From positions 1 through 64,000 of the forward strand of contig CACWOX010000005.1 of the NCBI GenBank assembly GCA_902762615.1: 64,000 nucleotides of DNA, written 5' to 3'. Shown here in pieces: positions 1 through 8,626 of this stretch (position 1 is its first letter; every line of letters begins with the position of its first letter). The translations under genes and the position numbers were made by a program. This stretch comes from an uncultured Ruminococcus sp. Its GTDB lineage: Bacteria; Bacillota; Clostridia; Oscillospirales; Acutalibacteraceae. The notes under the pieces are model-generated. The model made no database searches and was not told the origin of the DNA. It saw only the letters and a list, made by a program, of their open reading frames with translations.

Positions 1-112
1 CGCTAAATGGCGGGGAGAAGTCTGCCCTTTTGGCTATGGTCGCTTAATCGTCATTTGTGCATTTTGACGAATGTGCCTCTTTTATGCTCATTTATAGTAA
101 AAAACAGGAAAC

Positions 113-128
113 GTGACAGTTTTGTCAC
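113..128. promoter_or_regulatory. Inverted repeat upstream of ABC transporter operon (possible operator)
   Basis: A perfect 6 bp inverted repeat, GTGACA and TGTCAC separated by GTTT, lies about 75 bp upstream of the transporter ATPase. A second TGTCA half-site follows at 146-150. The response regulator encoded in the same locus is a plausible ligand because such regulators usually control the adjacent transporter. Binding is inference. Confidence 0.3.
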
Positions 129-200
129 CGTGAAATTCACTTTACTGTCATGAATGGGAGGTAAAATAACGGTATCATAAAAACAGGAGGAACAAAACGC

Positions 201-890
201 ATGGAAATTTTACGGTGTGAACATCTCACCAAAACCTACGGCAGAGGGGAGACGACGGTGGCGGCGCTCGATGACGTTTCATTCTCTGTGGAAAAAGGAG
301 AATTTGTTTCGGTGATCGGTCCGTCCGGCAGCGGCAAGTCAACGCTGCTGCACATTCTGGGCGGTGTAGACAAGCCCACATCGGGCAAGGTCTTTATAGA
401 CGGCACCGATATACACGCCTTGAAGGAGGATAAGCTTGCCGTATTCCGGCGCAGGCAGATCGGTCTGGTCTATCAGTTTTACAATCTCATGCCGGTGCTG
501 AATGTGGATGAAAATATCGCGCTGCCCCATCTGCTGGACGGACGGAATCTGGACAGGGAAAGGCTTGATCAGATCGTGGAGCACCTCGGTCTGCGTGAGC
601 GGCGCGAAAATCTGCCCAATCAGCTCTCCGGCGGACAGCAGCAGCGCGTTTCCATCGGACGCGCGCTCTACAGCCACCCTGCCATTCTGCTTTGTGACGA
701 ACCTACGGGAAATCTTGACCGCAAGACCGGCGAGGAAATCATGCAGTTGCTCAAGGAATCCAACCGCAGTCAGAAGCAGACGCTCATTCTCATCACCCAT
801 GACGAAGCGCTCGCCATGCAGGCAGACCGTATTCTGTATCTGGAGGACGGCAGGCTGGTCAAAAACGAAGTCATTCGGGGCAATATCTGA
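201..890 (+). CDS. ABC transporter ATP-binding protein (MacB/BceA/LolD type)
   Basis: A 229-residue ATPase that powers the FtsX-type permease encoded next to it, at the cytoplasmic face of the membrane. Walker A GPSGSGKST is at residues 40-48, the ABC signature LSGGQQQRV at 142-150, and Walker B ILLCDEPTG near 162-170. The length and the NLD D-loop match the family of ATPases that serve antimicrobial-peptide or macrolide transporters. The start is an ATG preceded by a strong AGGAGG-like site at 186-191. It is followed 20 bp later by the permease, then by a response regulator and a sensor kinase, so a single operon of the peptide-detoxification type is likely. The substrate cannot be read from sequence. 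Confidence 0.92.
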   Translation: MEILRCEHLTKTYGRGETTVAALDDVSFSVEKGEFVSVIGPSGSGKSTLLHILGGVDKPTSGKVFIDGTDIHALKEDKLAVFRRRQIGLVYQFYNLMPVLNVDENIALPHLLDGRNLDRERLDQIVEHLGLRERRENLPNQLSGGQQQRVSIGRALYSHPAILLCDEPTGNLDRKTGEEIMQLLKESNRSQKQTLILITHDEALAMQADRILYLEDGRLVKNEVIRGNI

Positions 891-910
891 CGGAGAAGGA
901 GCACTTCACC

Positions 911-3715
911 ATGAACAACAAAAAAATTATTTTTCAAGTGACGCGCCGTTATATGAAGCGAAACCGCCGGCGCACCGCCATCACCTTTCTCGGCATTCTT
1001 ATGATGGTCATGCTGATGACCTGCGTTTTTGTCGGCAAGGATACCGTGGTGACTTATCTGCAAAACGTCGCCGCCCTGTATACCGGAAGCTGGCATCTGA
1101 CGGCGCACGGCATTGACGCGGAAAATATGTCCCAAGTGGCAGCCGTGAAGGGAATTGACAAAATCGGATATTCCGCGCGACTGGGATTGACGGATTTTCC
1201 CGCTTCCGCCAATCAGGAAAGACCGTATCTGGAGGTGAAAGCCTATTCGCCCGTCCTGTTTGAGCTGTTCAATATGCGTGTGACGCAGGGACGCCTGCCG
1301 GAAGGCGGTCAGGAAATTGTCATCTCCGAAACCGCTTTGCAGGACGGTTCGCCGGTCAGCATCGGGGACGTGATCGACGCCAAATTCTTTGACCGTTCGA
1401 TTACGGGTATCAATGATACGCTCAGTGAAAGCGTGTTTCCTTATTACGATATTACGGTGAGCTACGGCGAAACGGTGAGCGTGCCGCTCGACTTCCCATA
1501 CTTCCCGGAGAACGAGGACTTCCGCCTGAACAAGGAATACAAGGGGACGGGCGGGCAATACACCGTTGTGGGCTTCATCGCCTCGCCCTACTTTGAGAAT
1601 CAGGGCAGCGCGGGCTATCCGGCTCTTACCGGGTGGTCGGACGCATCGCAGACAGAGGGAAGCTTCAGCGCGGTCATGACCTTTCATCTCGACAGGATTG
1701 ACTCGATCAACACAGTGAGTGAGCAGATCAGGCGCATTACGCAGGATGAAACCGAATACAACGACGCCGTGCTGACTTTCAGCGCGAACAGCTCCGACTC
1801 CAATATCAGCAGTCTGATTCTCTTCATCGAGGCCTTCTTTGTGGTACTGATCATGGCTGCCTCGATGATCCTGATTTACAACGTCTTCAATATGTCCTAC
1901 CGCGAGCGCACCAAGTACCTCGGTATGCTGTCGTCGGTAGGCACCACCGGACGGCAGAAGCGGTGCAGCGTGTATTACGAGGCAGGATGTCTGCTTCTCC
2001 TGTCGCTTCCACTGGGAATTCTGCTCGGTATCGGCGTGATCAAGGGCGGAATGCTGCTGCTCAAGCCCAGTCTCGACAAGCTGATTCAGATATTCCAGGT
2101 CGGCATATACAAGGACGCCCCCGTGGCGCTCTCTGTCAATCCTTCCAACCTGCTTCTGGTGGCGGGAATGAGCCTTGCCACGGTCATGCTTTCCGCGCTG
2201 CTTCCGGCGGTAAAGATGGGCAAAATCGGTCCGGTGGAGAGTATCCGGGGCAATGAGGGAGCAAGCGGCAGGCGCCACCGGACGCATTTTCGGCTGCTGC
2301 GCAAGGGCAGAGCGGAAGCGCTCATGGCCATCAGCAGCACGTCCCGCTGTCCTCATCTGACACGGGGCATTGTGCGGAGCATTGCGGCATTCGGGGTGCT
2401 GTCGGTGGTGACGCTCTATGGTGCGCAGTCGGTCATCCGGCTGGTCAATGCGAGGATGGAAACCGATGAATTTGTCTACAACCTCAAGGGTTACAATTAT
2501 CTGCTTTACCAACACGGCGACCGCAGCTTTGAGGCTGTGTACGACAGCGCAAAGAAACGGGTGAAAAACAACAGCGCCGTGACCGACACCAAGGAAATTC
2601 TGGATTTCTGGAGCACCGTCCAGATGAAAGGCAGCGGATTAAGCGACGAATATTGGAAAGGCTATGAGGAAATTCTGCGGTGTTATTATCCCTCTGATGA
2701 GGCGACGGTGCAGCAGGAAATGACCGGGGCAAGGGACTATCCGGTTTATTTCCGTATAATCTGTCTGGATGACAGTGATTTCCGGAAGCTTGCCGCCGCG
2801 GGGAAATCCGATATGTCCATTGCAGGCGATAAAGACATGCCGTCCGTTCTGCTTTACCGCAAGGTGGAGCTGACCACCCGAAATATGATTTTTTCCTCGG
2901 ACCATCCGGATTATCATATGTTCGAGGTGCAGAACGCCTTCCAATATCAGATCGGTGACAATATGCCGCTGATTCTCTACCGGGAGGAAGCAGAGACAGT
3001 CGAACTGCCGGTCACTGTCGCGGGAATTCTCGATGAAACGGCACTTGCGCCTTATTTCACTGTGCGCAGCGAGCACCCTACGGCCATTATCAACAAAGCC
3101 GCCTTCAACCGCATTATGAAGCTGTACGACGGCGTGAGCGCAGAGTTTTCCTTATATGACAAAATCCTGCTGTTCCATCTGCAAGAGGAAGAGGGCGACA
3201 CGCTGCTTCGGGAACTTTCGCAGATCGGTGAACGCAGCAAGGATCATATCATGGTGATGAGGTTTGACATGCTGAACACGGCGGGCTTCAACAGCGCGAT
3301 TGTGAGCATTATCCGCATCCTTGCCTATTGCTTTACCGCGCTCATTTCGGCGGTGTGCCTGCTCAATCTCTACAATTCGGTCAAGGGCAGGGCGATGGAA
3401 CGGCAGCGGGAGACCGCCATGCTGCGCTCCATGGGAATGACCGGACGGCAAATGCGCAAAATGCTGGTCATGGAGAATGTGCTTCTGCTGCTCAAGGGTC
3501 TGTGCATTGCCGCCCCGATGTCGGGCGTATTCATACTGCTGCTCAACCGCGTCATGCTGTGGCGCTTTGGCAATATTGCCCTTCCTGTGCCTTACGCGCT
3601 CATTGCCGGCATCACGGCGGCGGTCTGCGCTGCTATGGCTGTGATGACATTGCTCTGCTACCGCTTCTCCGACAGGGAAAGCATTGTCGAGGAAATCCGT
3701 AAGGAAACGGTATAA
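911..3715 (+). CDS. ABC transporter permease with two FtsX domains
   Basis: A 934-residue membrane protein that forms the channel or mechanotransmission part of the ABC system with the preceding ATPase. One transmembrane segment lies near residues 20-40, followed by a roughly 250-residue extracytoplasmic domain and a three-helix FtsX block around residues 300-440. A further helix lies near 490 and begins a second large extracytoplasmic domain and a second FtsX block around residues 795-920. Sequences such as RERTKYLGMLSSVG and RQRETAMLRSMGM are the typical FtsX coupling segments and occur once in each half. It is longer than BceB-type permeases (about 650 residues) and resembles the duplicated MacB-like permeases of Clostridia. 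Substrate unknown. Confidence 0.88.
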   Translation: MNNKKIIFQVTRRYMKRNRRRTAITFLGILMMVMLMTCVFVGKDTVVTYLQNVAALYTGSWHLTAHGIDAENMSQVAAVKGIDKIGYSARLGLTDFPASANQERPYLEVKAYSPVLFELFNMRVTQGRLPEGGQEIVISETALQDGSPVSIGDVIDAKFFDRSITGINDTLSESVFPYYDITVSYGETVSVPLDFPYFPENEDFRLNKEYKGTGGQYTVVGFIASPYFENQGSAGYPALTGWSDASQTEGSFSAVMTFHLDRIDSINTVSEQIRRITQDETEYNDAVLTFSANSSDSNISSLILFIEAFFVVLIMAASMILIYNVFNMSYRERTKYLGMLSSVGTTGRQKRCSVYYEAGCLLLLSLPLGILLGIGVIKGGMLLLKPSLDKLIQIFQVGIYKDAPVALSVNPSNLLLVAGMSLATVMLSALLPAVKMGKIGPVESIRGNEGASGRRHRTHFRLLRKGRAEALMAISSTSRCPHLTRGIVRSIAAFGVLSVVTLYGAQSVIRLVNARMETDEFVYNLKGYNYLLYQHGDRSFEAVYDSAKKRVKNNSAVTDTKEILDFWSTVQMKGSGLSDEYWKGYEEILRCYYPSDEATVQQEMTGARDYPVYFRIICLDDSDFRKLAAAGKSDMSIAGDKDMPSVLLYRKVELTTRNMIFSSDHPDYHMFEVQNAFQYQIGDNMPLILYREEAETVELPVTVAGILDETALAPYFTVRSEHPTAIINKAAFNRIMKLYDGVSAEFSLYDKILLFHLQEEEGDTLLRELSQIGERSKDHIMVMRFDMLNTAGFNSAIVSIIRILAYCFTALISAVCLLNLYNSVKGRAMERQRETAMLRSMGMTGRQMRKMLVMENVLLLLKGLCIAAPMSGVFILLLNRVMLWRFGNIALPVPYALIAGITAAVCAAMAVMTLLCYRFSDRESIVEEIRKETV

Positions 3716-3794
3716 ATGGGTATAAAAGCTGTACCGCATTGTCTTGCAATTGGCAGGATAATGCGGTACAATGATGTGGAAAGGTGGTAGTGCT

Positions 3795-4469
3795 GTGAAA
3801 CTATTGGTAGTGGAGGACGATCCGATCATTCAGGAGGGACTGCGCGTTGCACTGGCGCAGGAGGGCTGCGAAATCATTGCAGCCGACAGCGTGCAAAAGG
3901 CGGTGAACTGCCTTGCGTCCCACAGCGGCATCGACCTGTGCATTCTCGATATCATGCTGCCTGACGGAACAGGATATGACGTCTGCGCCGAAATACGCAG
4001 GCAAAGCGAACTGCCGATCATCTTTCTGACTGCCTGCGACGATGAAGTGCACACCGTTCTGGCGCTGGAGCAGGGCGCGGACGATTACATTGCCAAGCCG
4101 TTCCGTATGCGGGAGCTGATGGCGCGAATCAAGGCGGTTATGCGCCGCACCGCGCACCGAAATGACGAAACCGGCGTGGTGCGTCTGGGGAGCAATGAAG
4201 TCAATCTCCGCACGGGGAAGGTGTACCGCGGCGGCAGCGAGATTTTTCTGACCGCCATGGAATACAAGCTGCTGCTGATTTTCGTCAGTCATCGGGGAAA
4301 TATTTTGTCCCGAAGTCAGCTGCTTCACCTCATCTGGGACGCTGCGGGAGACTATGTGACCGACAACACCCTGACGGTGTATGTCAAGCGGCTGCGGGGC
4401 AAATTAGAGCAGGAGGGCGAACCTGCCATTATTCAGACCGTGCGAGGCATGGGTTATCGTCTGTTGTAA
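3795..4469 (+). CDS. OmpR/PhoB-family response regulator
   Basis: A 224-residue two-component response regulator. The receiver domain covers residues 1-115, with acidic residues E7-D8-D9, phospho-acceptor D52 (in ILDIMLPDG) and the conserved lysine in AKPFR. The C-terminal winged helix covers about 125-224 and ends in the usual TVRGMGYRL. I chose the GTG at 3795 because GAAAGGTGG lies just upstream; an in-frame ATG at 3771 would add eight residues that do not fit the receiver fold. The kinase starts 15 bp downstream. It most likely controls the transporter genes upstream, possibly through the repeat at 113-128. Confidence 0.92.
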   Translation: MKLLVVEDDPIIQEGLRVALAQEGCEIIAADSVQKAVNCLASHSGIDLCILDIMLPDGTGYDVCAEIRRQSELPIIFLTACDDEVHTVLALEQGADDYIAKPFRMRELMARIKAVMRRTAHRNDETGVVRLGSNEVNLRTGKVYRGGSEIFLTAMEYKLLLIFVSHRGNILSRSQLLHLIWDAAGDYVTDNTLTVYVKRLRGKLEQEGEPAIIQTVRGMGYRLL

Positions 4470-4484
4470 GCGGGGAAGCGGAAG

Positions 4485-5483
4485 ATGAATCAACTGTTAA
4501 ACGACATCAAAAGAAATAAGGAAATTTCCATCGTTATCATTGCGACGGCGTTGTGCGTACTGGTGCGTTATCCGGTGGGAATCTGCGTGATTCTGGCGCT
4601 GTGCGCGGCGGCACTGCTGGCGGTGAGCTTTATAGAACGGCGGCAGCGGAAACGACGGCTGACGGCATTGACCGAATATCTGTGCGCAGTGCAGGATCAC
4701 CTGACACTTCCGCCCATCGAAACGGATCAGGAGGATGAATTCGGCATTTTGCAGAGCGAGGTTTATAAGGTGGTGGCACTGCTGCGGGAACAGTATGCCG
4801 CGGAAAAAAGGCAAAAGCTGTATCTGAGCGATATGCTGTCCAACATTTCCCACCAGATCAAAACGCCTCTTACTGCCGTCTCACTGATGACCGAGCTGCT
4901 GGAGCAGCCGTCTCTTTCCGATGAGCAGCGTCTGGCTTATGCCGGTAAGATCGACAGGCAGGTGACGCGCATCACATGGCTGATACGCCATTTGCTCACG
5001 CTTTCTCAATTGGAGGCAGGCGTTTTGGAAATGAAGCGGGAGGAGACTTCCCTGATTTCGCTTATGGAACAGGTGCGCGAGTCGCTGGGCGTCATGGCGG
5101 AGCTAAAGGGCGTGGAAATCCTCCTTGACATTCCCTCCGATATGACAATGAAGGGGGACCGGCACTGGCTTTGCGAGGCTATGATGAACATTGTCAAAAA
5201 CGGTATCGAGCATAACCGCAGCGGCGGATATGTCCGCATAAGGGCGGAGCAGACGCCGATTTTCATTAAGCTGACGGTGGAAGACAACGGAATGGGCATT
5301 GATGAGAATGACCTTCCGCATATTTTTGAGCGGTTCTACAAAGCAAAAAATGCTCCTCCGCAGAGTATCGGAATAGGGTTGGCGCTTGCCAGACAGATTA
5401 TTGCCCTGCATAACGGAAAAATTGACGTGCACAGTATCAAGAAACAAGGAAGCGTTTTCACGGTAAAGTTTTACTGCGTTTAG
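4485..5483 (+). CDS. Sensor histidine kinase, intramembrane-sensing type
   Basis: A 332-residue membrane kinase. Two hydrophobic helices at about residues 13-50 are separated by only a few residues, so there is essentially no extracellular sensor domain. This matches the intramembrane-sensing kinases that take their signal from an ABC transporter (BceS-like). The H-box SNISHQIKTPL holds the phospho-acceptor His123. The N-box NIVKNGIEHN and the glycine-rich box DNGMGI with GIGLALAR are present in the ATPase domain. Short spacing to the regulator upstream indicates co-transcription. The next gene starts about 315 bp away in AT-rich DNA, so this is probably the last gene of the operon. Confidence 0.9.
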   Translation: MNQLLNDIKRNKEISIVIIATALCVLVRYPVGICVILALCAAALLAVSFIERRQRKRRLTALTEYLCAVQDHLTLPPIETDQEDEFGILQSEVYKVVALLREQYAAEKRQKLYLSDMLSNISHQIKTPLTAVSLMTELLEQPSLSDEQRLAYAGKIDRQVTRITWLIRHLLTLSQLEAGVLEMKREETSLISLMEQVRESLGVMAELKGVEILLDIPSDMTMKGDRHWLCEAMMNIVKNGIEHNRSGGYVRIRAEQTPIFIKLTVEDNGMGIDENDLPHIFERFYKAKNAPPQSIGIGLALARQIIALHNGKIDVHSIKKQGSVFTVKFYCV

Positions 5484-5798
5484 GTAGACTTCTGAATTCC
5501 CATATGACCAATCACTGTATTTTTTTATAATGTACTCTATATGATATTTGAGAACTTATATTTACTTTATCCGCCTTATTGATATATAATTGTGTATCAA
5601 AATAATTATTGGGAAAGATGGTTGCATTCTGCATATTATCTATTGACTTTTAAACTTATATGCGTTAAAATAATCCATATGGCACATGCTTGATAATTAT
5701 ATGTTTAAAACAGTGAAATAAACGTCAGGTTGAAATGGATTGATTTGTGCTTATTTATACATCTGTATAACCTATATTTATTTGAGAGGTTTGATAAG
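5484..5798. other. AT-rich intergenic region
   Basis: A 315 bp stretch without a convincing gene. It is clearly AT-richer than the DNA to its left and contains one good promoter (5643-5671) for the glycosyltransferase genes. No tRNA-like or strong terminator structure was seen after the kinase gene. Confidence 0.6.
5643..5671 (+). promoter_or_regulatory. Sigma-A promoter for glycosyltransferase pair
   Basis: TTGACT at 5643-5648 and TAAAAT at 5666-5671 with a 17 bp spacer. Transcription would start near 5678, giving a leader of about 120 nt to the GTG start at 5799. Confidence 0.65.
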
Positions 5799-6539
5799 GT
5801 GGACGTTTTATATATCGTTATGCCGGCTTATAATGAGGAGGAAAACATTGAAAAAACAGTCCGGTCGTGGTATCCTCTTCTAAAAGGAAAAGCGCCGGAG
5901 TCAAGGCTTGTTATTGCTGACAGTGGTAGTGTGGATAAGACACACGAAATTCTGGAAAAACTCAAGCAGGAGTTCCCGCAGTTGGAGATTTTATCCAGCA
6001 CAGGCAAACAGCATGGTCCCAAGGTGATAGCATTGTATCAATATGCTATTTCATGTGGAGCAGAATATATTTTTCAAACGGATTCGGATGGACAAACAAA
6101 TCCGGAGGAATTTAATGATTTCTGGAATTTGAGAAATAGCTATGTGGCTGTTCTGGGTCATCGTCAGGTCAGGGAAGACGGTTCTCAGAGAGCTTTTGTA
6201 GAAAGAGTCGTTTGCTTTTTGCTAAAGCTGTATTTCGGCGTTAAAGTGCCGGATGCAAATGCGCCGTTTCGACTTATGAGAGCGGAAACAGTGAATAAGT
6301 ATATTCACAATATGCCCGAGGACTACAACTTGCCCAATATCATGATGACAACGTACTTTGCATATTACAAGGAAAATATCATTTTTAAAAAAGTGAGCTT
6401 TCAACCGAGACAGGGCGGCGTCAATTCTATCAATATACCCAAAATTGTGAAAATCGGTTGGAAGGCGTTAGGCGATTTTAGAAGGTTTAAGAAACAAATG
6501 AAAAACGGTGGCTTTGACAATGCAGAACATAAAAACTAA
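5799..6539 (+). CDS. Glycosyltransferase family 2 (polyprenyl-phosphate type)
   Basis: A 246-residue cytoplasmic or membrane-associated GT-A enzyme. It opens with DVLYIVMPAYNEEEN, the canonical GT2 start, carries a DSGS nucleotide-binding segment, and has the metal-binding DSDGQTNPEEF motif. The acceptor is unknown; the family usually moves a sugar from a nucleotide donor to polyprenyl phosphate or a glycan. I prefer GTG 5799 because GAGAGG (5784-5789) sits 9 bp upstream; an in-frame ATG at 5730 would add 23 residues ahead of the normal family start. Its 3' end overlaps the next gene, suggesting translational coupling. Base composition is AT-rich compared with neighbours. Confidence 0.85.
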   Translation: MDVLYIVMPAYNEEENIEKTVRSWYPLLKGKAPESRLVIADSGSVDKTHEILEKLKQEFPQLEILSSTGKQHGPKVIALYQYAISCGAEYIFQTDSDGQTNPEEFNDFWNLRNSYVAVLGHRQVREDGSQRAFVERVVCFLLKLYFGVKVPDANAPFRLMRAETVNKYIHNMPEDYNLPNIMMTTYFAYYKENIIFKKVSFQPRQGGVNSINIPKIVKIGWKALGDFRRFKKQMKNGGFDNAEHKN

Positions 6540-8061
6540 CTTAAAAAAAATAACATCATCTGAGATTTTGCGTTTGGACTGTTTCAAAAATGAACGTCTT
6601 CGTTCCGTTGGTGTTATGATTCTTTTTTTATTGGTTACATTTCTTTATATGCTGAAGAGTCCTCTGTGTTTTATAAGAAATGCACCGTGCAACACGGATT
6701 CGTCTGTGTTTATAACAGTTGCTACCGTAATGAAAAACGGAGGCATGCCTTATTTGGATTCTTTCGACCACAAGGGACCATTGCTGTATTTTTTTAACTA
6801 CATAGGTCTGATGATTTCTTATTATAGAGGAATATGGTATGTTGAATTTGTCATGAATTATGCAGCGTTTTTCTTTATGTACAAAGCGGCAAGATTAGTT
6901 TGTGACAGATTACTGTCTGTATTCAGCACTTTATGCTCAATTTCATTATTGAACCTGTATTTTGAGGGAGGAAACCTCACAGAAGAATACGCTATGTTTT
7001 TTATTTCCGTATCACTTTATATCTTTTTGGATTATTATATCAATCAAAAAATATCTTATTTCCGGTTGATAACCTGCGGCTTTTGTCTGGGATGCGTTTG
7101 CCTTCTTCGTATCAATATGATTTCCTTATGGGTTGTTTTTTGTGTGGCGGTTTTAATTCAGATGATTCGTCAGAAATCTTGGGATGATCTGAAAAAATTA
7201 GTAATCCCATTTTTTATTGGTTTTCTGTTAATTATCGGAATATTTATGGTATGGCTCGCTTTCAATCATGCGTTATCTTCGTTTTTTGAGCAGTACATTT
7301 TATTTAACATTAAATATTCATCAGACAAAGACAGAGCAACTTTTATTAACCGTTTTCATAGTTTTTTGGCTTTTGCTTCAGATCCCATTGTGCTTATATC
7401 TTCAGCGTTGTCAATCTGTGTTTGCGGATTAAAGAATAAAAATGATAAAACAATCGGATTAATCTATTTTGTTTATCTTATAGTAACATTATTGACAATA
7501 TGCTTATCCGGTCGTCAATACATGCATTATGGTATGATTCTTACTCCTGCTGTGACTTTCCCCATTGCCCGGTGTTTGAATGAGTTAAAAAACGCCAAAT
7601 TCTTATCTAAGGTTAAATTAGCAGCTATCATTTACTTATCTCTGATTTTGGTGGTACCAAGGGGAATAACACTTTTACGCACATCAGAATACTATTATAA
7701 TCATCGAAATGAGTCAGAATATTATGCTTCAGATAATGCTGCCGTTTCATTTATTAAATCCAACACAAAACCGGATGAGGCTATATCAGTTTATGGAAGT
7801 CGTGATTTATTGTATGTCCTTTCCGAAAGAAATCACGCTACAAAATATTCTTATCAATTTCCGGTTGGCAGAGTGGATAGTACTATTATGGATGATTATT
7901 TTGAACAGTTACAAAATGAATTGCCGGTTTTGATTGTTGTGTGTGGGAGTTATTATAATGGCAAAATAGAAGATTTCTTAAATGAAAATGAATACCATCT
8001 TGCGTGGAGTGAAAGAACAGGTTCAGGATTATATAATGGAATGACGATATTCATGCGCTGA
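6520..8061 (+). CDS. Polytopic membrane protein, probable GT-C glycosyltransferase
   Basis: A 513-residue integral membrane protein with about 10-12 hydrophobic helices. After the first helix comes a loop with NTDSSVF and then SFDHKGPLLYF, which resembles the acidic and K-P-P/G-P loop of the ArnT/PMT-like GT-C glycosyltransferases that use lipid-linked sugars. The C-terminal ~130 residues are a soluble extracytoplasmic domain. The start ATG 6520 lies 8 bp after GGTGG; a GTG at 6508 is an alternative. It overlaps the GT2 gene by 20 bp, so a two-step pathway is likely in which GT2 makes a polyprenyl-phosphate sugar and this protein transfers it outside the cell. That pathway is inference. Confidence 0.7.
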   Translation: MQNIKTNLKKITSSEILRLDCFKNERLRSVGVMILFLLVTFLYMLKSPLCFIRNAPCNTDSSVFITVATVMKNGGMPYLDSFDHKGPLLYFFNYIGLMISYYRGIWYVEFVMNYAAFFFMYKAARLVCDRLLSVFSTLCSISLLNLYFEGGNLTEEYAMFFISVSLYIFLDYYINQKISYFRLITCGFCLGCVCLLRINMISLWVVFCVAVLIQMIRQKSWDDLKKLVIPFFIGFLLIIGIFMVWLAFNHALSSFFEQYILFNIKYSSDKDRATFINRFHSFLAFASDPIVLISSALSICVCGLKNKNDKTIGLIYFVYLIVTLLTICLSGRQYMHYGMILTPAVTFPIARCLNELKNAKFLSKVKLAAIIYLSLILVVPRGITLLRTSEYYYNHRNESEYYASDNAAVSFIKSNTKPDEAISVYGSRDLLYVLSERNHATKYSYQFPVGRVDSTIMDDYFEQLQNELPVLIVVCGSYYNGKIEDFLNENEYHLAWSERTGSGLYNGMTIFMR

Positions 8062-8098
8062 TGCTCTGTTACTTGGCTGTCATGCTATTGAACAAATG

Positions 8099-8160
8099 AA
8101 AAAAGCCGCACGCGTTGTCCCGAATGCAATCGGAAGGGCAGCGCGTGCTATTTCTTTTTG
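8099..8160. terminator. Bidirectional terminator
   Basis: Stem GCACGCG (8108-8114) with CGCGTGC (8142-8148), extended inward by further pairs and flanked by A-rich and T-rich runs on both sides. It separates the convergent glycosyltransferase and S4-protein genes. Confidence 0.75.
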
Positions 8161-8196
8161 TTGACGGTCATCAATAATAATGTCATTCTGAAATGC

Positions 8197-8439
8197 TTAT
8201 TCCACCGATTCAAAGAGACGGTCGGCGGATTCCTTGGTGGCGTATTCGCTTACCTCAAGCACGCGTATCTTCACCGAGCGAACACCGAGCGTCACTTCGA
8301 TGATGTCGCCCACCTTCACGTCATATGAAGCGCGTGCGGGTTTGCCGTTGACGATGACCCTTCCCGCGTCGCAGGCTTCATTTGCCACGGTGCGGCGCTT
8401 GATGATGCGGGAAACCTTCAGATATTTGTCAAGTCTCAT
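8197..8439 (-). CDS. rqcP: S4-domain RNA-binding protein, RqcP/YabO-like
   Basis: An 80-residue protein made almost only of an S4 domain: MRLDKYLKVSRIIKRR at the N-terminus, then GRVIVNGKPA and KVGDII. This is the pattern of YabO (RqcP), which stabilises tRNA on stalled 50S subunits during ribosome-associated quality control with RqcH. Hsp15 is the related alternative. The start ATG at 8439 follows a GGGGAGG element by about a dozen bases; a GTG 15 bases further upstream overlaps that element and is unlikely. It stands alone, convergent with the glycosyltransferases, and not beside mazG/spoVT as in Bacillus. Confidence 0.8.
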   Translation of the reverse strand: MRLDKYLKVSRIIKRRTVANEACDAGRVIVNGKPARASYDVKVGDIIEVTLGVRSVKIRVLEVSEYATKESADRLFESVE

Positions 8440-8559
8440 GTTTTCTGTTTTCACCTCCCCAAAAGGCTGAATGAAGATTGTTTAGCATTATTATAACATA
8501 CATTTCGTAATTTGCGAGTGATAAATAGGATCTTGTTCAAAAAATTTACATATCATCGG

Positions 8560-8588
8560 TTGACAAATCCTGCTTTTTACATCATGAT
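8560..8588 (+). promoter_or_regulatory. Probable promoter for glgB operon
   Basis: A consensus TTGACA lies at 8560-8565. The -10 at 17 bp is CATGAT (8583-8588), weaker than the TATAAT just downstream, which is at non-standard spacing. The -35 is clear and the exact -10 is uncertain. Confidence 0.45.
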
Positions 8589-8626
8589 ATATAATATATA
8601 AGTATATCTTTACGGTGATATTGACA

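Noticed and set aside
770-2515. Long minus-strand open frame (581 codons) opposite the permease gene
   Set aside because: Shadow frame: His/Arg/Gln-rich composition, no RBS or domain, and wholly antisense to a clear permease.
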